Part shown: positions 18,088 through 25,250 of the stretch, piece after piece
How positions within the stretch are numbered: position 1 is the first letter of the stretch
How the letters are laid out: every line of letters starts with the position of its first letter
Origin: Kurthia zopfii
GTDB taxonomy: Bacteria; Bacillota; Bacilli; Bacillales_A; Planococcaceae
DNA length: 56,090 nucleotides
Assembly (NCBI RefSeq): GCF_003143955.1
Contig: NZ_QFVS01000018.1
Span: 1 to 56,090, forward strand
Reading direction: 5' to 3'
Position numbers and translations under genes: made by a program
Notes under the pieces: generated by a model
The model's input: only the letters and a program-made list of their open reading frames with translations
Database searches by the model: none
Told to the model about the DNA's origin: nothing

Positions 18088-19134
18088 ATGTTAACGAACG
18101 AAAACGTTGTGAATGCACTGAAGGATGTCAATGATCCCGAGCTTCATAAAAGCGTAGTTGAGCTAAATATGGTCAGAAATGTTCAAATTAACGGTACTGA
18201 AGTATCTTTAGAAATCGTCTTAACAATCCAAGGCTGTCCTCTAAAAGCAAAAATCCAGCAAGATGTGGAAGATGCAATTAAGGCACTTGGTGCGACGAAA
18301 GTTTCTTTACAATTTGGCACGATGACTCCTGAAGAACGTCAGATTTTAACTGCTTCTTTGAAAACACAAAATGTGGACGGTCAAGGTATGCCTAAAATGC
18401 TAGCACCAGACTCAGGTGTCCAATTCATCGCAATTACGAGTGGTAAAGGTGGCGTTGGTAAGTCGACTGTCACAATCAACTTAGCAACTGCCCTTGCTCG
18501 TATGGGCAAACGTGTCGGCATTGTTGACGCAGATATTTATGGTTTCAGTATTCCAGCCATGATGCGCGCACAACAAAAACCTACGATGATCGACAAAACA
18601 GCAATTCCTGTTGAAATCGCAGGCGTGAAAATTATGTCGATGGGCTTCTATACGAAGGATAACCAACCCGTTATGTGGCGTGGTCCGATGTTAAATAAAT
18701 GGATTCGTAACTTCCTAGTCAACACACACTGGGGAGAACTCGACTACTTATTAATCGACTTACCGCCAGGCACAGGTGATGTAGCAATTGATGTTGCAGC
18801 AATGATTCCCCAAGCGAAAGAAATCATTGTGACAACACCACATAACACTGCATCATATGTAGCATCTCGTGCTGGCATGATGGCACTTCATACGAAACAT
18901 GAAGTACTTGGTGTCGTTGAGAACATGGCTTACTTCGAAACACCAGACGGCAAGAAAAATTATATTCTTGGCGAAGGTGGCGGCGACAACTTAGCACGCT
19001 CTTTAAAATCTAGCGTCATCGCTCGCGTACCATTCGCAAAACCCGAAGAAAACAGAGGTTCATCTATTTACGATGAAGACTCTGTCGTTGGTGAAGTATT
19101 CACAAGTCTTGCAGAAGATTTAGTTTACGCATAA
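18088..19134 (+). CDS. Mrp/NBP35 (ApbC) family iron-sulfur carrier P-loop ATPase
   Basis: 348 residues. Residues 1-80 form a DUF59/MIP18 domain with the conserved TIQGCPLK (C50). The deviant Walker A SGKGGVGKST is at 118-127, followed by VDADIYGFSIP and DLPPGTGDVAIDV. Mrp proteins carry [4Fe-4S] clusters to target enzymes. It is 17 bases after the DUF1641 gene in the same operon as fdhA, which needs several clusters, so a maturation role is plausible. Bacillus SalA (a regulator) is the alternative orthologue; its dedicated role here cannot be decided from sequence. Confidence 0.88.
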   Translation: MLTNENVVNALKDVNDPELHKSVVELNMVRNVQINGTEVSLEIVLTIQGCPLKAKIQQDVEDAIKALGATKVSLQFGTMTPEERQILTASLKTQNVDGQGMPKMLAPDSGVQFIAITSGKGGVGKSTVTINLATALARMGKRVGIVDADIYGFSIPAMMRAQQKPTMIDKTAIPVEIAGVKIMSMGFYTKDNQPVMWRGPMLNKWIRNFLVNTHWGELDYLLIDLPPGTGDVAIDVAAMIPQAKEIIVTTPHNTASYVASRAGMMALHTKHEVLGVVENMAYFETPDGKKNYILGEGGGDNLARSLKSSVIARVPFAKPEENRGSSIYDEDSVVGEVFTSLAEDLVYA

Positions 19135-19136
19135 AG

Positions 19137-19177
19137 AAAACGCCTCTTAGCTATTACAGTCTAAGAGGCGTTTTTTT
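19137..19177. terminator. Bidirectional terminator after the fdhA operon
   Basis: AAAACGCCTCTTAG pairs with CTAAGAGGCGTTTT over a 10-nt loop. It has T runs on the plus strand and A runs on the other side, so it can also end the convergent gene. Confidence 0.88.
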
Positions 19178-19182
19178 CGATT

Positions 19183-19476
19183 TTAATTCATATATCCCGC
19201 TTTACGAAGCAGTTGCATAAAGTAGAAGCGATACGTATTTTGAACGAAACTTTCCAATGAAAGCCCTACATTCAATTGATATTTAGAGAAAATGAAGAAA
19301 AAACGCTTATCCCATTTCGAACGTAGTAACACGCCCGCTTCTTCCCCATACTTTTCCGTAAATTCTACAATTAAAGGCTCAATCATATGCGCACAATGCT
19401 CTTTTAAATTACCTAATGCATCCGCATCTTTATCTTGTTGGAACTGTTTAATCCATAGTTTTAACTGCTCATCCAT
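19183..19476 (-). CDS. Hypothetical protein
   Basis: 97 residues from the ATG 19476 (AAAGGA upstream; an ATG four codons earlier overlaps the RBS). It is soluble, with several aromatic residues in the second half (RFFFIFSKYQLNV, TYRFYFMQLLRKAGY). I do not recognise a family. It is convergent with the fdhA operon and shares its terminator. Confidence 0.6.
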   Translation of the reverse strand: MDEQLKLWIKQFQQDKDADALGNLKEHCAHMIEPLIVEFTEKYGEEAGVLLRSKWDKRFFFIFSKYQLNVGLSLESFVQNTYRFYFMQLLRKAGYMN

Positions 19477-19589
19477 ACTAAAAAACATCCTTTTCTATCG
19501 AGTTTCTTCCTATTTAATATTATACTATTTTTTAATACCGGTTGCTCGTCATTCAAACCGACCGATTAAGAAATGGAGTGAATCAACTC

Positions 19590-20273
19590 GTGACAGAAAA
19601 TCGATGGATTCCCGCAATTGAAAATAAAGCATTCGTCGCTTCTTATAGCGGTGGCAAAGATAGCAGCCTCGCCCTTTATAAAGCGATGCAATATGGCACA
19701 GCAATCGGCCTCATCGTCATGTTAGAAGAACAAGGCGAAAAATCTCGCTCACATGGAATGCCGCCCGAAATCATTCAAGCACAAGCAGATGCAATCGGAT
19801 TACCAATTTTCGCAGCCGCTTCAAATTGGGCAGACTATGAACAAAACTTCATTAATCTATTAGAAAACGCCTCAGATACAGGAGCCGAAACGCTTGTCAC
19901 TGGTGATTTAGATGTCGTCGGCCACGCCGATTGGAATGAACAAGTAACCCAAAAAGCAGACCTCTCCCTCTGTATGCCATTATGGGATGTCGGTCGAAAA
20001 GAAGCAGTCGACGAACTCATCCAACTCGGCTTCAAGACGATGGTTGTCACAGTGAACACATCTCTCGGCATGAACGAAGACGATTTAGGGCGCATCATGA
20101 CAATGGAATATGTCGATGAACTCATTCAGCGTGGCATCGATCCATGCGGCGAAAGTGGCGAATTTCATACAACCGTATTGGACGGCCCACTATTCAAACA
20201 CCCAATCGAAGTGCAGCAACATCCCATACTTCGTCACAACGAGTACGCATTTCTACCACTAACATTGAAATAG
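19590..20273 (+). CDS. Dph6-like ATP-pyrophosphatase (diphthine-ammonia ligase family)
   Basis: 227 residues from the GTG 19590, favoured by GGAG at good spacing; the frame opens 16 codons earlier without an RBS. The PP-loop SYSGGKDSSLALYKAM is near residue 17, followed by EEQGEKSRSHGMPPEII, TLVTGDLDVVGH, LSLCMPLWDVGR and the terminal CGESGEFHTTVLDGP. This is the ATP_bind_4 family. Bacteria lack diphthamide, so the eukaryotic reaction does not apply and the true substrate is unknown. Stand-alone with its own terminator. Confidence 0.85.
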   Translation: MTENRWIPAIENKAFVASYSGGKDSSLALYKAMQYGTAIGLIVMLEEQGEKSRSHGMPPEIIQAQADAIGLPIFAAASNWADYEQNFINLLENASDTGAETLVTGDLDVVGHADWNEQVTQKADLSLCMPLWDVGRKEAVDELIQLGFKTMVVTVNTSLGMNEDDLGRIMTMEYVDELIQRGIDPCGESGEFHTTVLDGPLFKHPIEVQQHPILRHNEYAFLPLTLK

Positions 20274-20285
20274 GCTATAAAAAAT

Positions 20286-20320
20286 GGAAACTGCATTATG
20301 GCACAGTTTCCGTTTTTGTG
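20286..20320 (+). terminator. Terminator of the Dph6-like gene
   Basis: GGAAACTG pairs with CAGTTTCC over a 10-nt loop, followed by GTTTTTG. Confidence 0.8.
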
Positions 20321-20338
20321 TTGCGAATGTTTAATTTC

Positions 20339-20605
20339 CTAAGCAATTCGATTCTTCAAATACACTTCGATTTTGCTAATAAGTTCTTCCACTTGCTCAT
20401 CGGTTTTAAGAGGCGAATTCAAAATCACTTCTGCAATCTCCCCATGCTCAAAAAATACACAATCTTCCTCATACTTCTGAAAAATTCCCGGAGCATATTT
20501 CCCGACAATTTTCATTTTCGACTTAATCTTCTTTTCTGGACTTCTAAAATCCAGCATCGTCAATAAATTAAATACAATATCCACAATTAGTTCAATCACA
20601 AACAT
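20339..20605 (-). CDS. Hypothetical protein
   Basis: 88 residues. A hydrophobic N-terminus (MFVIELIVDIVFNLLTML) may be a membrane anchor; the rest is charged and soluble (KYAPGIFQKYEEDCVFFEHG). RBS AAGGA at good spacing. No family recognised. It is downstream of the ABC exporter start region but separated by its own gap; convergent with the Dph6-like gene. Confidence 0.55.
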   Translation of the reverse strand: MFVIELIVDIVFNLLTMLDFRSPEKKIKSKMKIVGKYAPGIFQKYEEDCVFFEHGEIAEVILNSPLKTDEQVEELISKIEVYLKNRIA

Positions 20606-20641
20606 CGAATCATTCCTTAAATGGACTATCTTTTAATCCTA

Positions 20642-21334
20642 TTATAACTCACACACCTCATGTAAATGACCATCTTCAATTTGAAAAATACGCTGACATT
20701 GTTCGGCAATTTGCAAATCATGTGTGACAATAATAATCGTTTTACCTTCAGCGTGTAAGCTATGCAAAATACTCATAATTTCTTTTGAAGTTGCTTGATC
20801 TAATGCGCCAGTCGGTTCATCAGCAAGTAATATAGCAGGTTGATTTATTAAAGCTCGTGCAATCGCCACTCGCTGTTTTTGTCCACCTGATAATGAAGTG
20901 ACATTTTGATTCTCTTGATTAGACATATTCAACTTTTCTAATAGTGTGTTTAAATTTTTCTTTCGTTTATTTCTTTTGACTTTATTTTTTTCATAAGTGA
21001 GTGGTAGTAATACATTCTTCTTAACCGAGTAATCTTCAATTAGAGAAAAATCTTGCATAACAAAACCAATCGATTGATTGCGTATATTCGCTAACTCTTT
21101 ATCTGTTTTCCCTTCAATATTCAAACCCTTAAAAAGATATTGACCAGTCGACTGTGTATCAATGCAACCTAATATCCGTAATAAAGTAGACTTCCCCGAC
21201 CCAGATGTGCCAACAATCGCGATGAGATCTCCCTCACTAATCGTAAAATTCACATCTTTTAATGCATGTACTTTTTCATTTGAAGCAATTGGATAAACCT
21301 TTGATAAATGTTGGACTTCTATTAGTTTCTTCAT
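20642..21334 (-). CDS. ABC exporter ATP-binding protein, MacB/LolD type
   Basis: 230 residues. Walker A VGTSGSGKSTLLRILGC near 41, signature SLSGGQKQRVAIARAL near 143, Walker B ILLADEPTGALDQ and H-loop IIVTHDLQIAEQC. The DEPTGALD pattern is typical of type VII (MacB-like) exporters. It overlaps the permease gene upstream by four bases. The substrate may be a peptide such as a bacteriocin or antibiotic, by analogy only; no peptide gene or two-component system is beside it. Confidence 0.88.
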   Translation of the reverse strand: MKKLIEVQHLSKVYPIASNEKVHALKDVNFTISEGDLIAIVGTSGSGKSTLLRILGCIDTQSTGQYLFKGLNIEGKTDKELANIRNQSIGFVMQDFSLIEDYSVKKNVLLPLTYEKNKVKRNKRKKNLNTLLEKLNMSNQENQNVTSLSGGQKQRVAIARALINQPAILLADEPTGALDQATSKEIMSILHSLHAEGKTIIIVTHDLQIAEQCQRIFQIEDGHLHEVCEL

Positions 21335-22503
21335 GATTTTCTCCTTAGCATTTCATCAATTTTCATTTTTCGAATTCGAATAATCGGTATAATCCACAAA
21401 ATCAAACACGAAATAACCGTTACGATGAATGACAGCTGGAATTTATGAATTATAAAAATAACAATGCTATTCGCAATGACGAATAAAATCATTAATTGGC
21501 TACATAGACGTACAATCACTTGGTTTTTAGTCGCACCTATTAAAATATGAACACCTAAGTCAAACATATATTTTCGAATAAATTGCAAATACGATACGGT
21601 AATACTAATCAATGTAAAGGCACTAATTAAAATCGTCAGCATTAGTTGCATTTGAATCCACTTTCTCTTATCTTCCAACACATACGGTACTTGTTTACTC
21701 AAATCACTATAAATAAAACTAATATGACCTTGTTGTTGGATTACCTCCATTAAATCTCGTAGATCTTGTTCGTTCGAAGTTGGAATAAATGACGAGCTAA
21801 TAATCGAATAATAATCTGTATTATCTTCTAAAACTGGTGTAGGTAGTAAAATCATTCGATCTAGTTGTATGAAATCTTTCGATGCAGCAAGATTCATATA
21901 ACTCATATTTTTTTCTAAAATCCCGATTACTCGGAATCGTTCTTCATCACTTGTAAACTCACTTCCCACTTGTAATGATACGGATAAATCTGCACCAATT
22001 ACAACCGAAGTAGGTTGCTTTGAAGGAGATAAATCTTCTTTTTGAAAATATCTTCCCTCTGCCATTTTCAATTGGGCATAATCATAAAATGACTGATTCG
22101 CAAAAGTTAATACATCAATATATACTTGATGCCCTTCAACAATCAAATCTTTTACATTCTCTTTAAAATAACGTAAATCAAAAGGATACGAAGTCGAATA
22201 TAATGAAAATGCTTGGCTATCTTGTTTCTCATAAATTTCTTTATAAATCTTTTTATATTCTTCCAAATGAGCAGATTGATTCAAAGTACGATCCAACTGT
22301 TTTTCAGTTGTTAAATCGTGAAAATAATAAATCGGCTCTGATTTCGTCACCCGCTCCACTTCTTGTTTCATATTTGATAAATCTTTTATATTATCTGTAA
22401 CAAAGTTCGCAATACAAAGTAATAGTATACATTGAATTAATAATAATAGCGAAAGCCACTTACGTTTCCATAAGTCTTCTAATGCAAATAGTAGTTGTTT
22501 CAT
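21331..22503 (-). CDS. FtsX-like ABC transporter permease, first half-type subunit
   Basis: 390 residues. An N-terminal transmembrane helix (LLLLIQCILLLCIANFV), a large extracytoplasmic region (about 40-270) and three C-terminal helices give a MacB/FtsX topology. Overlaps neighbours by four bases on both sides, so the three genes form one coupled operon. Partner of the 22500-23525 permease, to which its architecture is similar though the sequence differs. Substrate unknown. Confidence 0.7.
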   Translation of the reverse strand: MKQLLFALEDLWKRKWLSLLLLIQCILLLCIANFVTDNIKDLSNMKQEVERVTKSEPIYYFHDLTTEKQLDRTLNQSAHLEEYKKIYKEIYEKQDSQAFSLYSTSYPFDLRYFKENVKDLIVEGHQVYIDVLTFANQSFYDYAQLKMAEGRYFQKEDLSPSKQPTSVVIGADLSVSLQVGSEFTSDEERFRVIGILEKNMSYMNLAASKDFIQLDRMILLPTPVLEDNTDYYSIISSSFIPTSNEQDLRDLMEVIQQQGHISFIYSDLSKQVPYVLEDKRKWIQMQLMLTILISAFTLISITVSYLQFIRKYMFDLGVHILIGATKNQVIVRLCSQLMILFVIANSIVIFIIHKFQLSFIVTVISCLILWIIPIIRIRKMKIDEMLRRKS

Positions 22504-23525
22504 TTAACTTTTTCGCCCCTTTTTACGATATGAGATTGATCATAATATCGAATACTCGGGTAAGCGATACTCGTCCCTAATACGAAACAAAAAATAAATG
22601 AATACACTACCGCATCCAATCGAAATGACTGAATTAAAATATCAAATAGACCAAGTTGATATATTGCATAGGCAATAAGCGTACCAACCAAGAAACTACA
22701 ACTAACAATGAGCCAATAATCTTTTAATAAATCCCATTGAATTCCTTTTGAACTGCCACCTACTAAGTACCGAATTTGAATTTCTTCTTTTCTCGACTCA
22801 ATCCAAGTAATGATTGTCGCAATCGTATTTATGACGATTAATATTAATGTCAGCATTAACACAACGAGTAAAATCATCTGTTCTTTGAAAACGAATGTGA
22901 TTCTTTCTACTATCGACAATTGATTTGCAGTTAATTCAATATTTAAATGTGCATAGTGCTTTTGAAAATCATGAACAAATTGCCTCAACTTCTTTTCAGC
23001 AATTCCATCAATTAAAAATTCACCTTCAAAAACATTTTGTTCATTCATCGAATAATAAATTGTACTATTCATACGCAAACTATCATTCGGATTATTAAAA
23101 GTTCCATACACTATGTAATCTTTCCCAAAAGCATGAATTACTTTTCCATCTGAGCGATTCATACTATTTTGCTGAACATCTTGATCGATGAAAGCACTTT
23201 GATCTGGTAAATGCTCAATACGCTTCTCACTAGCTAAGCGAAATGGATAGTTTTGAAGAAAAATCTCTTTACTAACATAAGAAGAATCACGCTTCATCAA
23301 TATAAATGACGATTCTTTCTCACGAATAAAATCAAGCCAAGTTTTTACACGAACTGACTCACCTTCGTCCTGAGACACAACCATTTGAAAACTCTGTTCA
23401 GTCAAACCATCTTCCAACTTGCCACTATTTTCAAAAGAAGCCGCAAGCGATGAAAAAACTAAACAAACAAATACAACAAATATAATGTAGTAAATAAATA
23501 AGTATAATGATTTTTTATATGGCAT
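22500..23525 (-). CDS. FtsX-like ABC transporter permease, second subunit
   Basis: 341 residues with one N-terminal helix (YIIFVVFVCLVFSSLA), a soluble domain of about 170 residues, and three C-terminal helices including MILLVVLMLTLILIVINTIA. First gene of the exporter operon. With the other permease it probably makes a heterodimeric MacB-like machine powered by the 20642-21334 ATPase. Poor conservation of the soluble part suggests a dedicated substrate. Confidence 0.68.
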   Translation of the reverse strand: MPYKKSLYLFIYYIIFVVFVCLVFSSLAASFENSGKLEDGLTEQSFQMVVSQDEGESVRVKTWLDFIREKESSFILMKRDSSYVSKEIFLQNYPFRLASEKRIEHLPDQSAFIDQDVQQNSMNRSDGKVIHAFGKDYIVYGTFNNPNDSLRMNSTIYYSMNEQNVFEGEFLIDGIAEKKLRQFVHDFQKHYAHLNIELTANQLSIVERITFVFKEQMILLVVLMLTLILIVINTIATIITWIESRKEEIQIRYLVGGSSKGIQWDLLKDYWLIVSCSFLVGTLIAYAIYQLGLFDILIQSFRLDAVVYSFIFCFVLGTSIAYPSIRYYDQSHIVKRGEKVK

Positions 23526-23663
23526 CCTTTACCCCTGCTTAAAATTATTCATACTGTTTCTTTAACATACGTTTCGTCATGTTATTCTCATAACAAGCCT
23601 AACATACCCTTTATTTTACATTCAATAAATATACTGTGAAAACAAAATTTTTGCTTAGAAAGC

Positions 23664-23712
23664 ATAAAGAGTAATCCCTCTTTAGACATAAAGAAGCATT
23701 ACTCTTTTCAAA
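23664..23712 (-). terminator. Probable terminator after the small membrane protein gene
   Basis: AAGAGTAAT pairs with ATTACTCTT across a loop that itself holds a short CTTCTTTA/TAAAGAGG hairpin. The T run is short, so strength is uncertain. Confidence 0.5.
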
Positions 23713-23747
23713 ACGCTTATAAGATTGTCTTACTTCCTAGCTGAAGT

Positions 23748-23957
23748 CTATTTCGTTGCTTTACTTATACCGAAAATAACCAATCCGATGCACAAGAGTG
23801 AAAAAATGACCGCCCACATACTTCCTTCTCCGAATAACGCAGTTAACACGACTTCTCCCCGCGGAACACCTAACGCATACAGTACTGGTAACACAAAAAT
23901 GATCGTAATAAAGCCGATGATGAAAGTTAATGTAAGTTTCTTCTTCCTACTAGCCAT
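23748..23957 (-). CDS. Small two-helix membrane protein, unknown function
   Basis: 69 residues from the ATG 23957, which follows AAGGGGAGTGG; the frame opens ten codons earlier without an RBS. A basic start MASRKKKLTL leads into two hydrophobic segments (about 9-30 and 44-64) joined by PRGEVVLTALFGEG. No family recognised. It lies between the ABC exporter and the fossil edge of the transposon island. Confidence 0.55.
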   Translation of the reverse strand: MASRKKKLTLTFIIGFITIIFVLPVLYALGVPRGEVVLTALFGEGSMWAVIFSLLCIGLVIFGISKATK

Positions 23958-24054
23958 ATATTCCACTCCCCTTATCCAAATTACCAAGCGTTGACTACTA
24001 TACCCGAATTAATGCAACAATCTATTGTTGATCACCACTTTTTGAAGAATAAAA

Positions 24055-24120
24055 AAAGATCCCTTTAGAATACTATAACCTAAAGGGATAAATTGGTAAA
24101 TGTTAGTTTTTTAATGAAAC
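24055..24120 (-). repeat. Diverged copy of the Tn7-like left-end hairpin (fossil)
   Basis: The hairpin CCCTTTAG-loop-CTAAAGGG (24061-24086, on either strand) matches the hairpin upstream of intact tnsA (45993-46021) at 25 of 27 positions, including the ATAGT loop. Its flanks also resemble that site: on the right TAAA..GGT..TTTTTTA echoes the first TnsB-site repeat, and on the left CTTTTTGA..ATAAAAA echoes the tnsA start. It is probably the remains of a still older element, although the native glmS terminator is an alternative. Confidence 0.5.
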
Positions 24121-24340
24121 AAACAGAATCAACACGATGGCTTCCTGTAGTTACAGAGGAGTTCCTTCCTTCTGAAACTCCCTCATTCTTTTAAAATTAC
24201 AGGATGTAACGATTGAGTGTCCAACCGATTTTGACGAAAGCATTGCAGGTCGGCCATTTAAATAGCTATATTGAAGAACTCGTAAAAAAATGTGGAATTA
24301 TAAAAACAAAATGATAGGAATCTCATTAAATCTTTTCATA

Positions 24341-24355
24341 CTTTGCAACAGAACC
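24341..24355. mobile_element. IS6-family (IS257/IS431-like) terminal inverted repeat, isolated
   Basis: CTTTGCAACAGAACC is the complement of GGTTCTGTTGCAAAG, the terminal repeat I know from IS257/IS431-type elements. It abuts the stop codon of the next gene (24356). The partner repeat and a transposase are not visible: 24121-24340 has only short broken frames, so this is a remnant. Confidence 0.5.
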
Positions 24356-24901
24356 TTATTTATTAAATGTTTTTTCTGATTCAACCAAATATTTTTCAAT
24401 TGCTTCCAAATAACTCATCGACTCATTTGCCTCATCACTGTACCCAATAATCCCCGCTAACTCAACAGGATATTCCAGATCCTCAAATAATACTAATAAC
24501 ATTTCAAAGAGCCCATTTAGAGGGATGGGAGGCGTATCGTTAATAAAAACCGGTGTTCCTCGATTTGAGAAAAGCCAAAAAATTATAAGATAGCCCCATT
24601 TTCTTTTCATCTCATTTTCATTTTGTAAAGCTTCTTCTTTAGCAATTTGTGTTAGTAAATTTTCTACTAAAGAAAGCTCCGAATTATATAAACTTGCCAA
24701 TTGAAAATGAAGTGATTTAGAATCTTCACTTGAGCTTATAGTTGCAATAGCGTATTCTATTGCTGTTTGTTTTGAAGTATAACCTGTAAGAATACCATAT
24801 TGTAATTCTCTCCAAGTAAGACTATTTATTTTTTCTCTAATGAAATTATAAGGAACTTGAATCGATAGGGAATTTTTCTTCTTTCTAATGTGATCATTCA
24901 T
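24356..24901 (-). CDS. DUF2247-like protein
   Basis: 181 residues. The opening VPYNFIREKINSLTWRELQYGI and helical repeats fit my memory of DUF2247, a family found near polymorphic toxins and in mobile regions; identification is moderate. A GGAGATGAG RBS precedes the ATG. Its stop TAA directly touches the IS6-type inverted repeat, so the original C-terminus may have been trimmed. It lies between two fossil transposon junctions and is probably stranded cargo of an older element. An immunity role is possible but unproven. Confidence 0.5.
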   Translation of the reverse strand: MNDHIRKKKNSLSIQVPYNFIREKINSLTWRELQYGILTGYTSKQTAIEYAIATISSSEDSKSLHFQLASLYNSELSLVENLLTQIAKEEALQNENEMKRKWGYLIIFWLFSNRGTPVFINDTPPIPLNGLFEMLLVLFEDLEYPVELAGIIGYSDEANESMSYLEAIEKYLVESEKTFNK

Positions 24902-24939
24902 TCATTCATCTCATCTCCAATTATTACCTTGAGGTTTCC

Positions 24940-25064
24940 CAGTATACCCTTAACCTACTCTAAACACTTATTGTTCCACCAAGATTTAGAATCTACAACT
25001 ATACCGATCCTCTACCTTCTTGAATCCACTTTTCAACTTTAGATGTTCTAGTTCTTTTTGACAT
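24940..25064 (-). pseudogene. tnsA: Truncated and frameshifted tnsA remnant
   Basis: From the ATG at 25064 the first 20 codons read almost as intact tnsA: MSKRTRTSKVEKWIQEGRGS against MSKRTRTSKIEKWIKEGRGS. A frameshift then gives a stop; in the shifted frame SKSWWNN still echoes YKPWLN of intact TnsA. Similarity is lost beyond about 24950. The upstream hairpin is also shared, but the right end of a newer element interrupts it at 25096. This is the start of an older Tn7-like element. Confidence 0.8.
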
Positions 25065-25095
25065 AAAAACACCCCTTTAGATTACTATAATCTAA
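25065..25095 (-). repeat. Half of the tnsA-upstream hairpin, split by the right end of a newer layer
   Basis: Read on the minus strand, the sequence after the right end is TTAGATTATAGTAATCTAAA then GGGGTGTTTTTATG. This equals the tail of the hairpin in front of intact tnsA. The 5' CCCC arm is absent, replaced by the transposon end at the TCTAA. Confidence 0.75.
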
Positions 25096-25250
25096 TGTTG
25101 GTTTGAAATAAAGTTTGATTAAAAGGATGCTACAAACGTTGATTTTATATATAGAAGAAACCCACACGTTTTGAACAAAGTTTGATCAAAATGCGTGGGT
25201 TTTAGTTTCGAAGTATTGAAGTTTTCATAAAAAAGATTGATTAAAAAGAG
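25096..25250 (-). repeat. Tn7-like right end A with TnsB-binding repeats
   Basis: Starts TGTTGG. Four related repeats follow: near 25105-25124, 25131-25147, 25171-25191 and 25227-25247 (core AAAG-TTGAT-AAAA with variation). The stop codon of the CD-NTase gene (25241-25243) lies in the fourth. The first 150 bp closely match right end B at 33735. Confidence 0.85.
25158..25206 (-). terminator. Hairpin inside right end A, likely cargo terminator
   Basis: AAACCCACACGTTTTGAA pairs with TTTTGATCAAAATGCGTGGGTTT (short forms: AACCCAC with GTGGGTT), enclosing a TnsB-type repeat. It follows the CD-NTase gene and is partly kept in right end B by paired changes. Confidence 0.55.
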
